Part shown: positions 1 to 6,297 of the stretch, one piece after another
How positions within the stretch are numbered: the stretch's first letter is position 1
Layout: each line of letters begins with the position of its first letter
Assembly (NCBI RefSeq): GCF_014803895.1
Contig: NZ_JAAVAU010000003.1
Location: 165,654-174,482, forward strand
Source: Lactobacillus sp.
GTDB lineage: Bacteria > Bacillota > Bacilli > Lactobacillales > Lactobacillaceae
Reading direction: 5' to 3'
DNA length: 8,829 nucleotides
Notes under the pieces: model-generated
Database searches by the model: none
Told to the model about the DNA's origin: nothing
What the model saw: only the letters and a program-made list of their open reading frames with translations
Made by a program: the position numbers and the translations under genes

Positions 1-64
1 CTAGCATTTTAGCCTGTTGCGGATTAGCTTTATTTTGAAATTGAACTTTAAGTTTTATAAGCAT
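1..64 (-). CDS. Start of a minus-strand gene cut by the window edge; possibly TnpB-like (partial)
   Basis: An ATG at 64-62 opens a minus-strand frame of 21 codons that runs off the left edge with no stop. A GAAAGG ribosome binding site (72-77) sits 7 bases before the start, and a TATAAT -10 box lies upstream at 96-101. The visible residues begin MLIKLKVQFQNKANPQQAKM. TnpB proteins of IS200/IS605 elements often begin with a short basic beta strand, then a Y-P-x-x-x-Q-x-x-x-L pattern. Here K-A-N-P-Q-Q-A-K-M-L has the same Q and L spacing but lacks the Tyr. The other window edge is certainly a TnpB gene, which adds some support. The frame and start are fairly safe; the family call is a weak inference. 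Confidence 0.45.
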   Translation of the reverse strand, partial: MLIKLKVQFQNKANPQQAKML

Positions 65-95
65 AAGATTACCTTTCTATAATAATTTCAGTTCT

Positions 96-101
96 ATTAT
101 A
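96..101 (-). promoter_or_regulatory. -10 box (TATAAT) for the partial left gene
   Basis: The plus strand reads ATTATA, which gives TATAAT on the minus strand, about 30 bases before the ATG at 64. No convincing -35 hexamer lies at 16-18 bp, so this is a -10 call only. Confidence 0.35.
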
Positions 102-136
102 CATTTTAACTATTGTTTTTGATGGAAGATAAATAT

Positions 137-165
137 TTCTCAATTTTAATTGTCTAATCTATAAT
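137..165 (+). promoter_or_regulatory. Promoter candidate for the DXS-like gene
   Basis: A perfect TATAAT at 160-165 is preceded, after 17 bp, by a weak -35 (TTCTCA, 137-142, 4 of 6 matches to TTGACA). Transcription would start near 172 and leave a leader of about 24 bases that contains AGGAGG at 185-190. A small AT inverted repeat (CAATT/AATTG, 141-152) lies between the boxes. Its role, if any, is unknown. Confidence 0.45.
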
Positions 166-195
166 AACTAATGTAAGAGCTATTAGGAGGAAATT

Positions 196-1959
196 ATGAA
201 TAAACATCCAGAATTTTTATTAAATAAAATTGCAAGTCCCCAAGATTTGAAAAAATTCTCACTTGATGAGATGAAAAAACTTGCTGATGAAATCAGAACT
301 TTAATTATTGAAAAAGATAGTGTTGAAGGTGGGCATCTTGGTCCTGATTTAGGAATTGTTGAAGCTACTCTTGCCTATCATTATGTGTTTAATGCACCAA
401 AAGATAAAATTGTGTGGGATGTTTCTCACCAAACTTACCCACATAAGATGGTTACTGGTCGCGCTTTTGGTTGGCTTGATCCTAATCGCTATGAAGACGT
501 GACACCATATTCAAATCCTGATGAAAGTCCTTATGACTATTATGCTGTTGGTCATACTTCTACTTCTATTGCGTTAGCAACTGGGATGGCCAGAGCACGC
601 GATTTGATGGGTGGCAATGAAAATATTGCGGCCCTAATTGGTGATGGTAGTTTGACTGGTGGATTAGCATTTGAAGGTTTGAATAATGCAGCTATTGAAA
701 AACATAATCTTTTAATCATTATTAATGACAATCAAATGTCTATCGATGAAAATGTCGGTGGCGTTGTAACTGCTTTAAAGAAACTACGTGACAGTAATGG
801 TAAAAGTGAAGATAATCCCTTTACTGCAATGGGATTTGATTATCGCTACGTTGCTGACGGAAATGATTTAAAGAGTATGATTGATGCTTTTGAAAATGTA
901 AAAGATGTGGATCATCCAATTGTTTTACATATTAATACTCTTAAGGGTAAAGGTTATCAACCAGCAATTGAGCATGAACGTGACCATCACTGGGTAATGC
1001 CATTTAATTTAAAAAATGATGAGCCTAAAATAAAGCCATCTGATGAACCGACTCCAAATTCTATTGCAATTAATTTTGTCAAAGATAAGATTGAAGCTGG
1101 TGAAAATATTTTAGCTATTAATGCTGCTATTCCCGGAGTATTTGGCTTAATTGACATTAAGAATAATTATCCGGCTCATTATAAAGATGTGGGAATTGCT
1201 GAGCAAGAATCTGTAGCCTTTGCAGCTGGTGCTGTAAAAGAAGGCGCTAAGCCAATTCTATTTGAAAATTCCACTTTCTTGCAAAGAGCATATGATCAAC
1301 TTTCTCATGATGTTGCAGCCAATGACCTTCCAATTACGATGCTTGTTGCTGGTGGTGGTATTTCCTCACAATCTAAGACTCATCTTGGTATCTTTGATAA
1401 TATGATGATTGCTAACTGGCCTAATTGGGAATACCTTGCTCCTACTACATTAAACGAATTTCGGTCAATGCTTGAATGGGCTAACCAACAAGATTCACAT
1501 CCTGTTGCTATTAAGATGCCTGTACTTAAAGTTCCTATGGGAAAAGAAGTCAGCGAAGACTATTCTACAATTCACTATGATGTAGAAAAAGGTAGTAAAG
1601 TAGCTATTATTGGGTTGGGTGATTTTTTCCAATTAGGTGAAAAAGTTCGCGATTTACTTAAAAAGAAAGGAATCAATGCTAGTTTAATTAACCCTAAATC
1701 AGTTTCGACCCTTGATATTGAAACTTTGAATAATTTAAAGAAAAATCATGAATTAGTTATTACTTTAGAAGATAATGAAGTTTCTGGTGGTTTTGGTCAA
1801 AAGATTGCGAGCTACTATGGTCCAACGAAGATGATGGTTAAAAACTTTGGTGAAAAGAAAGAATACACTGATAATGAAAGTCTAGAAAGTATCTACGCAA
1901 GAAACAATTTGCTTCCCAATCAAATTGTTGATGAAGTTATGAATATTCTTAATTATTAA
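196..1959 (+). CDS. DXS-family ThDP enzyme (1-deoxy-D-xylulose-5-phosphate synthase-like) with an altered substrate site
   Basis: This 587-residue protein has the DXS layout: a ThDP-binding half, a transketolase pyrimidine-binding half and a C-terminal domain. E. coli Dxs is about 620 residues. Cofactor residues are present: GGH at 45-47, GDG at 149-151, and N179/M181, the metal ligands in the N-x-M motif. The catalytic Glu of the DVGIAEQ segment is E336. FLQRAYDQ (Y366) and the conserved His (H396) are also kept. The residues that hold the glyceraldehyde-3-phosphate phosphate in E. coli Dxs are not. The Arg of the DRAG segment aligns with Gly (near 387), the nearby Asp is lost, and the Arg of YPRG aligns with V443. 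A ThDP-dependent ligase or decarboxylase on a different acceptor is therefore possible. The start is set by AGGAGG at 185-190. The gene appears monocistronic. Lactobacilli generally make isoprenoids by the mevalonate route, so a classical role is doubtful. Confidence 0.85.
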   Translation: MNKHPEFLLNKIASPQDLKKFSLDEMKKLADEIRTLIIEKDSVEGGHLGPDLGIVEATLAYHYVFNAPKDKIVWDVSHQTYPHKMVTGRAFGWLDPNRYEDVTPYSNPDESPYDYYAVGHTSTSIALATGMARARDLMGGNENIAALIGDGSLTGGLAFEGLNNAAIEKHNLLIIINDNQMSIDENVGGVVTALKKLRDSNGKSEDNPFTAMGFDYRYVADGNDLKSMIDAFENVKDVDHPIVLHINTLKGKGYQPAIEHERDHHWVMPFNLKNDEPKIKPSDEPTPNSIAINFVKDKIEAGENILAINAAIPGVFGLIDIKNNYPAHYKDVGIAEQESVAFAAGAVKEGAKPILFENSTFLQRAYDQLSHDVAANDLPITMLVAGGGISSQSKTHLGIFDNMMIANWPNWEYLAPTTLNEFRSMLEWANQQDSHPVAIKMPVLKVPMGKEVSEDYSTIHYDVEKGSKVAIIGLGDFFQLGEKVRDLLKKKGINASLINPKSVSTLDIETLNNLKKNHELVITLEDNEVSGGFGQKIASYYGPTKMMVKNFGEKKEYTDNESLESIYARNNLLPNQIVDEVMNILNY

Positions 1960-2008
1960 ATAAAAAAATGCATCCCTACTAAGTTAAAGGGATGCATTTT
2001 TTTATTTA
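1957..2008. terminator. Bidirectional intrinsic terminator between convergent genes
   Basis: A perfect 21-bp stem pairs 1957-1977 with 1988-2008 around a 10-base loop. The core is TGCATCCCT/AGGGATGCA, flanked by A7 on the left and T7 on the right, so it can end transcription in both directions. The stem contains the TAA of the DXS-like gene (1957-1959) and the stop of the sirtuin gene (2004-2002 on the minus strand). The two genes thus share one compact terminator with no spacer. Confidence 0.9.
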
Positions 2009-2889
2009 GCTAACTTTTTTAATACGTCATTAATATTACCTTTAATACCAATTGCTTGGTCAGAAATTTGCTCTGGGTAAATAATATTCTGAGCATCAAT
2101 AGTTATAAATTTTGCTTTAGGATTAGCTGCTGTTAGATTCCAAAATGGATACTTAATAATTCCAGGTGTATTCATACCAACACCTAATTCTAAATAAATA
2201 ATTTTGTCATTAAGATGTTTATTTATAAAATCTGTATATCTTTGAGAAGCTTGATGCCAGCCTTCGTCTTCCACAAATGTATCATCTTCTCTAAGATTTT
2301 TAGTATATATCTTCACTTTATCTGCTAACTCTGCACTTATATGCATTGAAACGCCTTCTTTAGGGATAATTAATTGATTATCCTTACCAATTTCAAATCC
2401 TTGTGACAGAATCATTTTGCGAATAAGTTCGTAATTATCATACGTTTTTTGCTCGCCGTAAAGTTTTTGAAATAAGCCGTAATCTCCTTGAGTATAAAAG
2501 AGTCGATTTTTATTAAAGCCAGCTTTTTGAAATTGATGATCTACATTAGTGGTAATTACAAAATAATTTTTATCTTTTATTAAAGAATAGAGTTCCTCAT
2601 ACGTTTTATGGGGAGCCGGCATATAACGATTAATCCAAATCATTCGGCTCCAATAAGCCCAGCGCACAGTTGGATCTGTAAAATTATAAAAACCACCTGT
2701 ATACATATCTGTTATGCCAAAGCTATTTTCAAAATCACTAAAATACTTTTCAAATCTTGGCCCAGAATATGTCATCCCAGCTGCCGTTGATAATCCAGAT
2801 CCGGCCCCTATTACGATATTGTTAGTTGTATGTAGTTCACGTTTTGCTTTTTCGATACTAGTTGAGTAACTTTTCATAAAATTGTTCAT
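2002..2889 (-). CDS. Class M sirtuin (SirTM), probable protein ADP-ribosyltransferase
   Basis: The 295-residue protein has a Sir2-type Rossmann core: GAGSG at 28-32, the T-N-V-D segment (N115, D117), GVGMNTP at 236-242, and an I-D-A-Q segment near 264-267. In deacetylase sirtuins, the Asn-Ile-Asp segment is followed by a catalytic His in an H-G motif. Here that position is Q134 in T-Q-G-D. This His-to-Gln change, and a Y-S-G in place of the usual F-R-G after the first loop, are marks of the SirTM class known from Staphylococcus aureus and Streptococcus pyogenes. Those enzymes ADP-ribosylate a lipoylated GcvH-like protein. The protein has no cysteine at all, so the four-Cys zinc ribbon of classical sirtuins is absent. 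The start at 2889 is chosen because AAGGAG (2894-2899) lies 4 bases before it. In-frame ATGs at 2910 and 2907 precede this site. The gene overlaps the upstream macrodomain gene by 32 bases, which implies translational coupling. The target protein is not in the window. Confidence 0.85.
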   Translation of the reverse strand: MNNFMKSYSTSIEKAKRELHTTNNIVIGAGSGLSTAAGMTYSGPRFEKYFSDFENSFGITDMYTGGFYNFTDPTVRWAYWSRMIWINRYMPAPHKTYEELYSLIKDKNYFVITTNVDHQFQKAGFNKNRLFYTQGDYGLFQKLYGEQKTYDNYELIRKMILSQGFEIGKDNQLIIPKEGVSMHISAELADKVKIYTKNLREDDTFVEDEGWHQASQRYTDFINKHLNDKIIYLELGVGMNTPGIIKYPFWNLTAANPKAKFITIDAQNIIYPEQISDQAIGIKGNINDVLKKLAK

Positions 2890-3619
2890 CTTGCTCCTTA
2901 AAGACATCAAAAATTACCTTTTTAATAGTTGTATTTTGTGCTAAAAATTTTTTGACTGTGCTAACCGCAATTTCAGCCGCTAATTTGTTTGGAAAATTAA
3001 AAACACCAGTTGAAATGCATGGAAATGCGATACTAGATAAATTGTAACTTGCAGCTAGACTTAAGCAATTCCAATAACTTTTTTCGAGTAAATCTTTTTC
3101 CTTTTGAGTAACTTCATTTTCAACTATTGGTCCTACAGTATGAATTACAAACTTACTTGGTAAATTATAAGCCTTGGTAATTTTTGCTTTTCCTGTTTCC
3201 TCTGGATGTCCCTGCTCTACCATCATTAGATTACATTCATTTCTTAGTTCAATCCCTGCGTAAGTATGAATTGCGTTATCAATACAATTATGATTAGGCA
3301 AATAACAACCTGTCATTCCACTATTAGCTGCATTGACAATTGCATCAACTTCTAATCGAGTTATATCTCCCTTCCAGACTGACATCCCGTCTTCAAAGTC
3401 GGAAGCAGGGACTATTCCCTTCTTATAGTTCTCTTCTTTTAAGTATTCATCCTGAATTTTTTTGAATTCTGCATCTATTGGCTTTGGTTCTCTAACATTG
3501 AACAATGCCCGTAAAAGTAATTCTTGTTGATAGGCATCTTTTGGAATAGTCACATCATTTTTCTTATATTCTGCCAATAAATGTTTAATTAGATATTCTC
3601 TGCGTTCTGTTTGATTCAT
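2858..3619 (-). CDS. SirTM-linked zinc-type macrodomain ADP-ribosyl hydrolase
   Basis: The 253-residue protein has a helical N-terminal extension (about 1-75) followed by a macrodomain. Seen in order: G-D-I-T at 84-87, the N-A-A-N-S ADP-ribose loop at 96-100, then G-C-Y-L-P-N-H-N-C-I-D (C105, H110, C112), and the I-S-T-G-V-F-N-F-P phosphate loop at 202-210. The C-x4-H-x-C pattern matches the zinc-binding loop described for macrodomains encoded beside SirTM in staphylococci and streptococci. Those macrodomains remove the ADP-ribose that SirTM adds. The length is close to that of those relatives (about 260). AAGGAG at 3624-3629 fixes the start. The gene is first in the operon, and its last 32 bases overlap the sirtuin start. 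Writer and eraser would be made together in the cytoplasm. I am confident of the family; the substrate is inferred from homologues. Confidence 0.88.
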   Translation of the reverse strand: MNQTERREYLIKHLLAEYKKNDVTIPKDAYQQELLLRALFNVREPKPIDAEFKKIQDEYLKEENYKKGIVPASDFEDGMSVWKGDITRLEVDAIVNAANSGMTGCYLPNHNCIDNAIHTYAGIELRNECNLMMVEQGHPEETGKAKITKAYNLPSKFVIHTVGPIVENEVTQKEKDLLEKSYWNCLSLAASYNLSSIAFPCISTGVFNFPNKLAAEIAVSTVKKFLAQNTTIKKVIFDVFKEQDEQFYEKLLN

Positions 3620-3635
3620 AATTCTCCTTCATTAA

Positions 3636-3645
3636 ACATGTAATT
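3636..3645. promoter_or_regulatory. ACATGTAATT repeat, copy 1 (operator candidate)
   Basis: The exact 10-mer ACATGTAATT occurs here in the macrodomain gene's leader, just downstream of its likely transcription start, and again at 3800-3809 next to the divergent promoter. The ACATGT core is palindromic. Placement after a -10 box on both sides is typical of a repressor site; the adjacent Rrf2 gene is the obvious candidate binder. Binding is inferred. Confidence 0.35.
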
Positions 3646-3657
3646 TTATTACTTACA

Positions 3658-3689
3658 ATTATAGTAGTATTTTTAATAGCTTTTTTCAA
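3658..3689 (-). promoter_or_regulatory. Promoter candidate for the macrodomain-sirtuin operon
   Basis: On the minus strand TTGAAA (3689-3684) is followed after 17 bp by TACTAT (3666-3661), or after 20 bp by a perfect TATAAT (3663-3658). Either -10 would start transcription about 30 bases before the ATG at 3619. Neither combination is ideal, so the promoter may be weak or may need an activator. Confidence 0.4.
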
Positions 3690-3768
3690 TTTAAACAGCT
3701 TATAAACTTAATATATTCGATAAATTGAGTATTATTTGAAATAAATTTAGATTTTTTTACTAAACCTG

Positions 3769-3799
3769 TTGACAATAAAAATTCATGTGCTATTATAAT
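3769..3799 (+). promoter_or_regulatory. Strong promoter for the quinone reductase-Rrf2 operon
   Basis: A perfect -35 TTGACA (3769-3774) is followed after 16 bp by an extended -10, TGC-TATTAT (3788-3796). A TATAAT overlaps it at 3794-3799, but at 19 bp spacing. The strong consensus match agrees with the highly biased codon use of the gene it serves. Confidence 0.75.
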
Positions 3800-3809
3800 A
3801 CATGTAATT
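3800..3809. promoter_or_regulatory. ACATGTAATT repeat, copy 2 (operator candidate)
   Basis: This second exact copy of the 10-mer at 3636-3645 abuts the -10 region of the quinone reductase promoter and covers the expected transcription start. Further CATG cores lie at 3784 and 3820, about 17 and 19 bases away on either side. The position suits autorepression by the Rrf2 protein of this operon. This is inferred from position and repetition only. Confidence 0.4.
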
Positions 3810-3846
3810 AATAAAACAACATGATTTGAAAGAAGGAGTTTTTATT

Positions 3847-4698
3847 ATGAAATACGCTGTTACTGCTGCTGCAGGTCGTTTTGGTCGCAATGCTGTTCAA
3901 GAATTGAGCAAGATTGTTGGTTCAGAGAATGTGGTAATTATTGATCGTAACTTAGAAAAAGCTCAAAAGTTATATCCTAATTATGAAGTTCGTGAAGGTA
4001 ACTATGATGATCCTGCTTCTATTACTTCAGCTCTTAAGGGAATTGATAAAGTTATCTTTATTTCTTCACAACCTGGTGGTGAAGTGCCACGTAGTCAAGC
4101 ACATAAAAATGTTGTGGACGCATTGAAGAAAAACGATGTTAAGTTTGTAGCTTACACTAGTTTCCCTCATGCTCAAACTTCAAAGAGTGCTCTTGCTGAA
4201 GATCACAAGATTACTGAAGACGCAATTAAAGATGCTGGCATTGCTCACTCATTTTTACGTAATAATTGGTATCTTGAAAATGAAATTGGCTTCTTAAAGA
4301 GTGGTGCTGCTGATCAACCTGCACTTTACTGGGCTAACAATAAGGCTGGCTGGGCTCTTGAAAATGACTACTCTGAAGCAGCTGCTAAAGTTATTGCAAG
4401 TGAAAATCCTAAGGAAGTTTACGAATTTGCTGGTGCAAGTCGTAGCTACCAAGATTTAGGTGAAGCTTTACAAAAGGCTACTGGTAATGATTTTGAAATT
4501 AAACAAGTTTCTGAAGAAGATTACATTAAAGCACTTGAAGAAACTGGTTTAGATCATGGTACTGCAGCTATGTTTGCATCTTTCCAAGCTCCAATTAATG
4601 ATGGTTCTCTTGAAGAAGATACTGATGACTTAGCTGAAGCATTAAATCGTCCAGTAACTCCAATTGAAGAAGCAATTAAGCTTATCCTTGCAGATTAA
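3847..4698 (+). CDS. NmrA/QorB-type NAD(P)H:quinone oxidoreductase (YtfG-like)
   Basis: The 283-residue protein follows E. coli QorB (YtfG) through its whole length. It has an N-terminal nucleotide-binding loop T-A-A-A-G-R-F-G (6-13), F-I-S-S at 71-74, A-Y-T-S at 102-105, and L-R-N-N-W-Y-L-E-N at 137-145. QorB-type enzymes are cytoplasmic atypical short-chain dehydrogenases that reduce quinones with NAD(P)H. The first glycine of the usual G-A-T-G-x-x-G loop is A7 here; the other two (G10, G13) are kept. The start at 3847 has AAGGAG (3833-3838) 8 bases upstream. An earlier in-frame TTG at 3826 lies before that site and is rejected. Codons are strongly biased to GGT, GCT, CGT and AAG, more than in the neighbours, which suggests high expression. 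The Rrf2 gene follows after 25 bases. The family is confident; the natural substrate is unknown. Confidence 0.85.
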   Translation: MKYAVTAAAGRFGRNAVQELSKIVGSENVVIIDRNLEKAQKLYPNYEVREGNYDDPASITSALKGIDKVIFISSQPGGEVPRSQAHKNVVDALKKNDVKFVAYTSFPHAQTSKSALAEDHKITEDAIKDAGIAHSFLRNNWYLENEIGFLKSGAADQPALYWANNKAGWALENDYSEAAAKVIASENPKEVYEFAGASRSYQDLGEALQKATGNDFEIKQVSEEDYIKALEETGLDHGTAAMFASFQAPINDGSLEEDTDDLAEALNRPVTPIEEAIKLILAD

Positions 4699-4723
4699 TA
4701 CTTGACGGTCTAAAATAAGGTTC

Positions 4724-5167
4724 ATGAAGTATTCATATAAATTAAGTGACGCCATCCACTTACTCAGTTATTTAGATATTTATAAAGATGGCGATCTTTC
4801 TAGTAAAGCAATTGCTAAGAGTATTGAATCTAATCCAAGCTTAATTAGACAATTAATGTCTAATTTACGTAAAGCTGGTATAATTGAGACTCAAAAAGGA
4901 AAAGCTAATCCTAGCCTAGCAAAAGATCCGCAAGATATTAGTATTTACGATGTTTATCAAGCCATCAATATGGATCATGATTTATTACATATCGATCCTA
5001 AAACTAATCCTGACTGTATCGTTGGTAGTAATATTCAAGATACTCTTAATCGTTATTATGCGGATATTCAAGATATCGCCTATCTCAGAATGAAACAAAT
5101 TTCATTAGCAGATATTATTGGTGATATCTTAGAAAGACAAAGAGAAAAAGACGCTATAAATAGATAA
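4724..5167 (+). CDS. Rrf2-family transcriptional regulator with a single conserved cysteine
   Basis: The 147-residue protein has the Rrf2 layout: an N-terminal winged helix-turn-helix (about 8-60, with the recognition region near S37-L48) and a C-terminal dimer helix (about 100-125). It lacks the three-Cys iron-sulfur cluster set of IscR and NsrR. It has one cysteine, C98, in N-P-D-C-I-V-G-S-N-I-Q. The same N-P-x-C-x-V-G context occurs in YwnA- and HypR-like Rrf2 proteins, and in S. aureus HypR this cysteine senses hypochlorite and controls a disulfide reductase. The gene lies 25 bases after the quinone reductase with only a weak AAGG site (4717-4720), so it is probably co-transcribed. The likely role is a thiol-based repressor of its own operon. 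A bidirectional terminator follows directly. The family is secure; the signal is inferred. Confidence 0.85.
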   Translation: MKYSYKLSDAIHLLSYLDIYKDGDLSSKAIAKSIESNPSLIRQLMSNLRKAGIIETQKGKANPSLAKDPQDISIYDVYQAINMDHDLLHIDPKTNPDCIVGSNIQDTLNRYYADIQDIAYLRMKQISLADIIGDILERQREKDAINR

Positions 5168-5199
5168 AAAAGGTATCCCTTTTAGGGGATGCCTTTTTT
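5166..5199. terminator. Bidirectional intrinsic terminator between Rrf2 and glycosyltransferase genes
   Basis: A 14-bp stem pairs 5166-5179 with 5186-5199, including one G-U pair, around a 6-base loop. A6 and T6 arms let it work in both directions. It begins inside the Rrf2 stop codon (5165-5167) and serves the convergent glycosyltransferase, which ends at 5222. The GGTATCCC/GGGATGCC core resembles the other two terminators in this window. Confidence 0.9.
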
Positions 5200-5221
5200 A
5201 CTACTCTTCTGTATTTTCTTA

Positions 5222-6172
5222 CTAAATTCTTACGTTTTCGAACTGCTTAACTTTTGCCCAAGTGTTTTTATTTTTTTCAATGTCTTTAACCTTTTTAGAC
5301 ATTGCTTTAAGCTCATCACGAGCAGATTGCCGATCTTCATCTGTGAAACTAGCAAGTTCTTTCTTCAGTTGATCATAAAAGTTAGTCGTTCTAGCAACCT
5401 TCCAAAAGTACTCTCCATATTGAACGTTGGGAAAATGCCAAGGTTTAAAGAAAAGATTGTAGTGAATAATTTTAGGATTTTTAAATTCAGGAATATTTTC
5501 ATTGGGCATTGCATCCCATTCTTTAGGCAAGTGATAAATCTTATCTTCACAGAGTTCATTCATGTAAGCTTGATCAGGATCAATATTGTCAAAATGATAT
5601 TTATCCATTAAATAGAAAAACTTATCAATAAACTTTTTATCGCGGAATTGCTTCATATCAAAGACAATCACACCATTATTGATATACTTTTCTGCTGGCA
5701 GAATACCTTGACACTTTACGATATACTCCTGCAACAGTGGCATATATCGAATGGATAAATCCGGGCAACTAGCAAACATATTATTTTTTAAGTCAATATC
5801 GTATAATTCTCCAATATCGGCATTAATAATCGTATCAGCATCCAAATAAATGGCTTTATCATACTTTAGAAAAAGATCCGGAATAAATAAACGATAAAAA
5901 ATTGACATTGTAAAGAATTGTCCGCGTAAGTAATTTTCTTTACCCTTGTGAATGCGCTGCAACATCTCATCTTCAATATGAAAAATATTAATATGAATAT
6001 TTTTAGTAGAAAGATTTTCTAGTGCCTTTTTATTTTCAGGTGAAATGTCTTGGACTAATAATGTAATTGTATAATCCCGTTGCGGATTAGCGTGATTAAT
6101 TAAGGATTGGATGGAAACAGCAGCGTATGGTGTGTAATTATCACTAATTGTATAAAATATTGGAACTGTCAT
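5222..6172 (-). CDS. Glycosyltransferase family 8 (GT-A fold, retaining)
   Basis: The 316-residue protein opens with the GT8 strand M-T-V-P-I-F-Y-T-I-S-D-N-Y. It carries the metal-binding D-A-D at 111-113 in Y-L-D-A-D-T-I, the Y-I-N-N-G-V-I-V-F-D segment at 163-172, D-P-D-Q at 198-201, and I-I-H-Y-N with K-P-W-H at 235-246 (H237 and H246 as likely third-metal and diphosphate ligands). GT8 enzymes move glucose or galactose from UDP-sugar to a glycan, lipid or glycoprotein acceptor. There is no signal peptide or membrane helix. A highly charged tail (about 265-312) is predicted helical and may form a coiled coil or touch the membrane. GAGGAG at 6182-6187 lies 9 bases before the start. The gene appears single, with terminators on both sides. 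No acceptor or polysaccharide cluster is nearby, so the product is unknown. Confidence 0.87.
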   Translation of the reverse strand: MTVPIFYTISDNYTPYAAVSIQSLINHANPQRDYTITLLVQDISPENKKALENLSTKNIHINIFHIEDEMLQRIHKGKENYLRGQFFTMSIFYRLFIPDLFLKYDKAIYLDADTIINADIGELYDIDLKNNMFASCPDLSIRYMPLLQEYIVKCQGILPAEKYINNGVIVFDMKQFRDKKFIDKFFYLMDKYHFDNIDPDQAYMNELCEDKIYHLPKEWDAMPNENIPEFKNPKIIHYNLFFKPWHFPNVQYGEYFWKVARTTNFYDQLKKELASFTDEDRQSARDELKAMSKKVKDIEKNKNTWAKVKQFENVRI

Positions 6173-6252
6173 AATTTTGTTCTCCTCATAAATGATAATA
6201 GATATATTTTTTAATTATCTCCTAGTATTGTAGTTTCTTCAATATATAACAA

Positions 6253-6284
6253 AAACATCCCTCTTTATAATAAAAGGGATGTTT
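6253..6284 (-). terminator. Intrinsic terminator for the DUF915 lipoprotein gene
   Basis: A 10-bp stem (AAACATCCCT at 6253-6262 with AGGGATGTTT at 6275-6284) encloses a 12-base loop, within which TTTA/TAAA can pair again. On the minus strand it is followed by TTTTTG, and it lies 14 bases after the lipoprotein stop. The plus-strand tail is short, so it acts mainly on the minus strand. Confidence 0.8.
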
Positions 6285-6297
6285 GATTGCTATCTAA

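Noticed and set aside
2608..2790. Plus-strand reading frame of 60 codons
   Set aside because: It lies antisense within the sirtuin gene, has no ribosome binding site and resembles no protein family.
2890..2910. Sirtuin start at 2910
   Set aside because: The AAGGAG site at 2894-2899 lies inside this extension and points to the ATG at 2889.
3826..3846. Earlier in-frame TTG start for the quinone reductase
   Set aside because: The strong AAGGAG site lies between the TTG and the ATG at 3847, and the family's first strand begins at the ATG.
2002..5167. A phage-defence (sirtuin plus effector) system
   Set aside because: Defence sirtuins are usually fused to or beside SLOG, TIR or HerA partners. 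Here the partner is a macrodomain and the catalytic features fit SirTM.
5189..5611. Plus-strand hydrophobic reading frame of 140 codons
   Set aside because: It is antisense to the glycosyltransferase, starts inside the terminator, and its Phe/Leu-rich composition comes from reading an AT-rich gene backwards.
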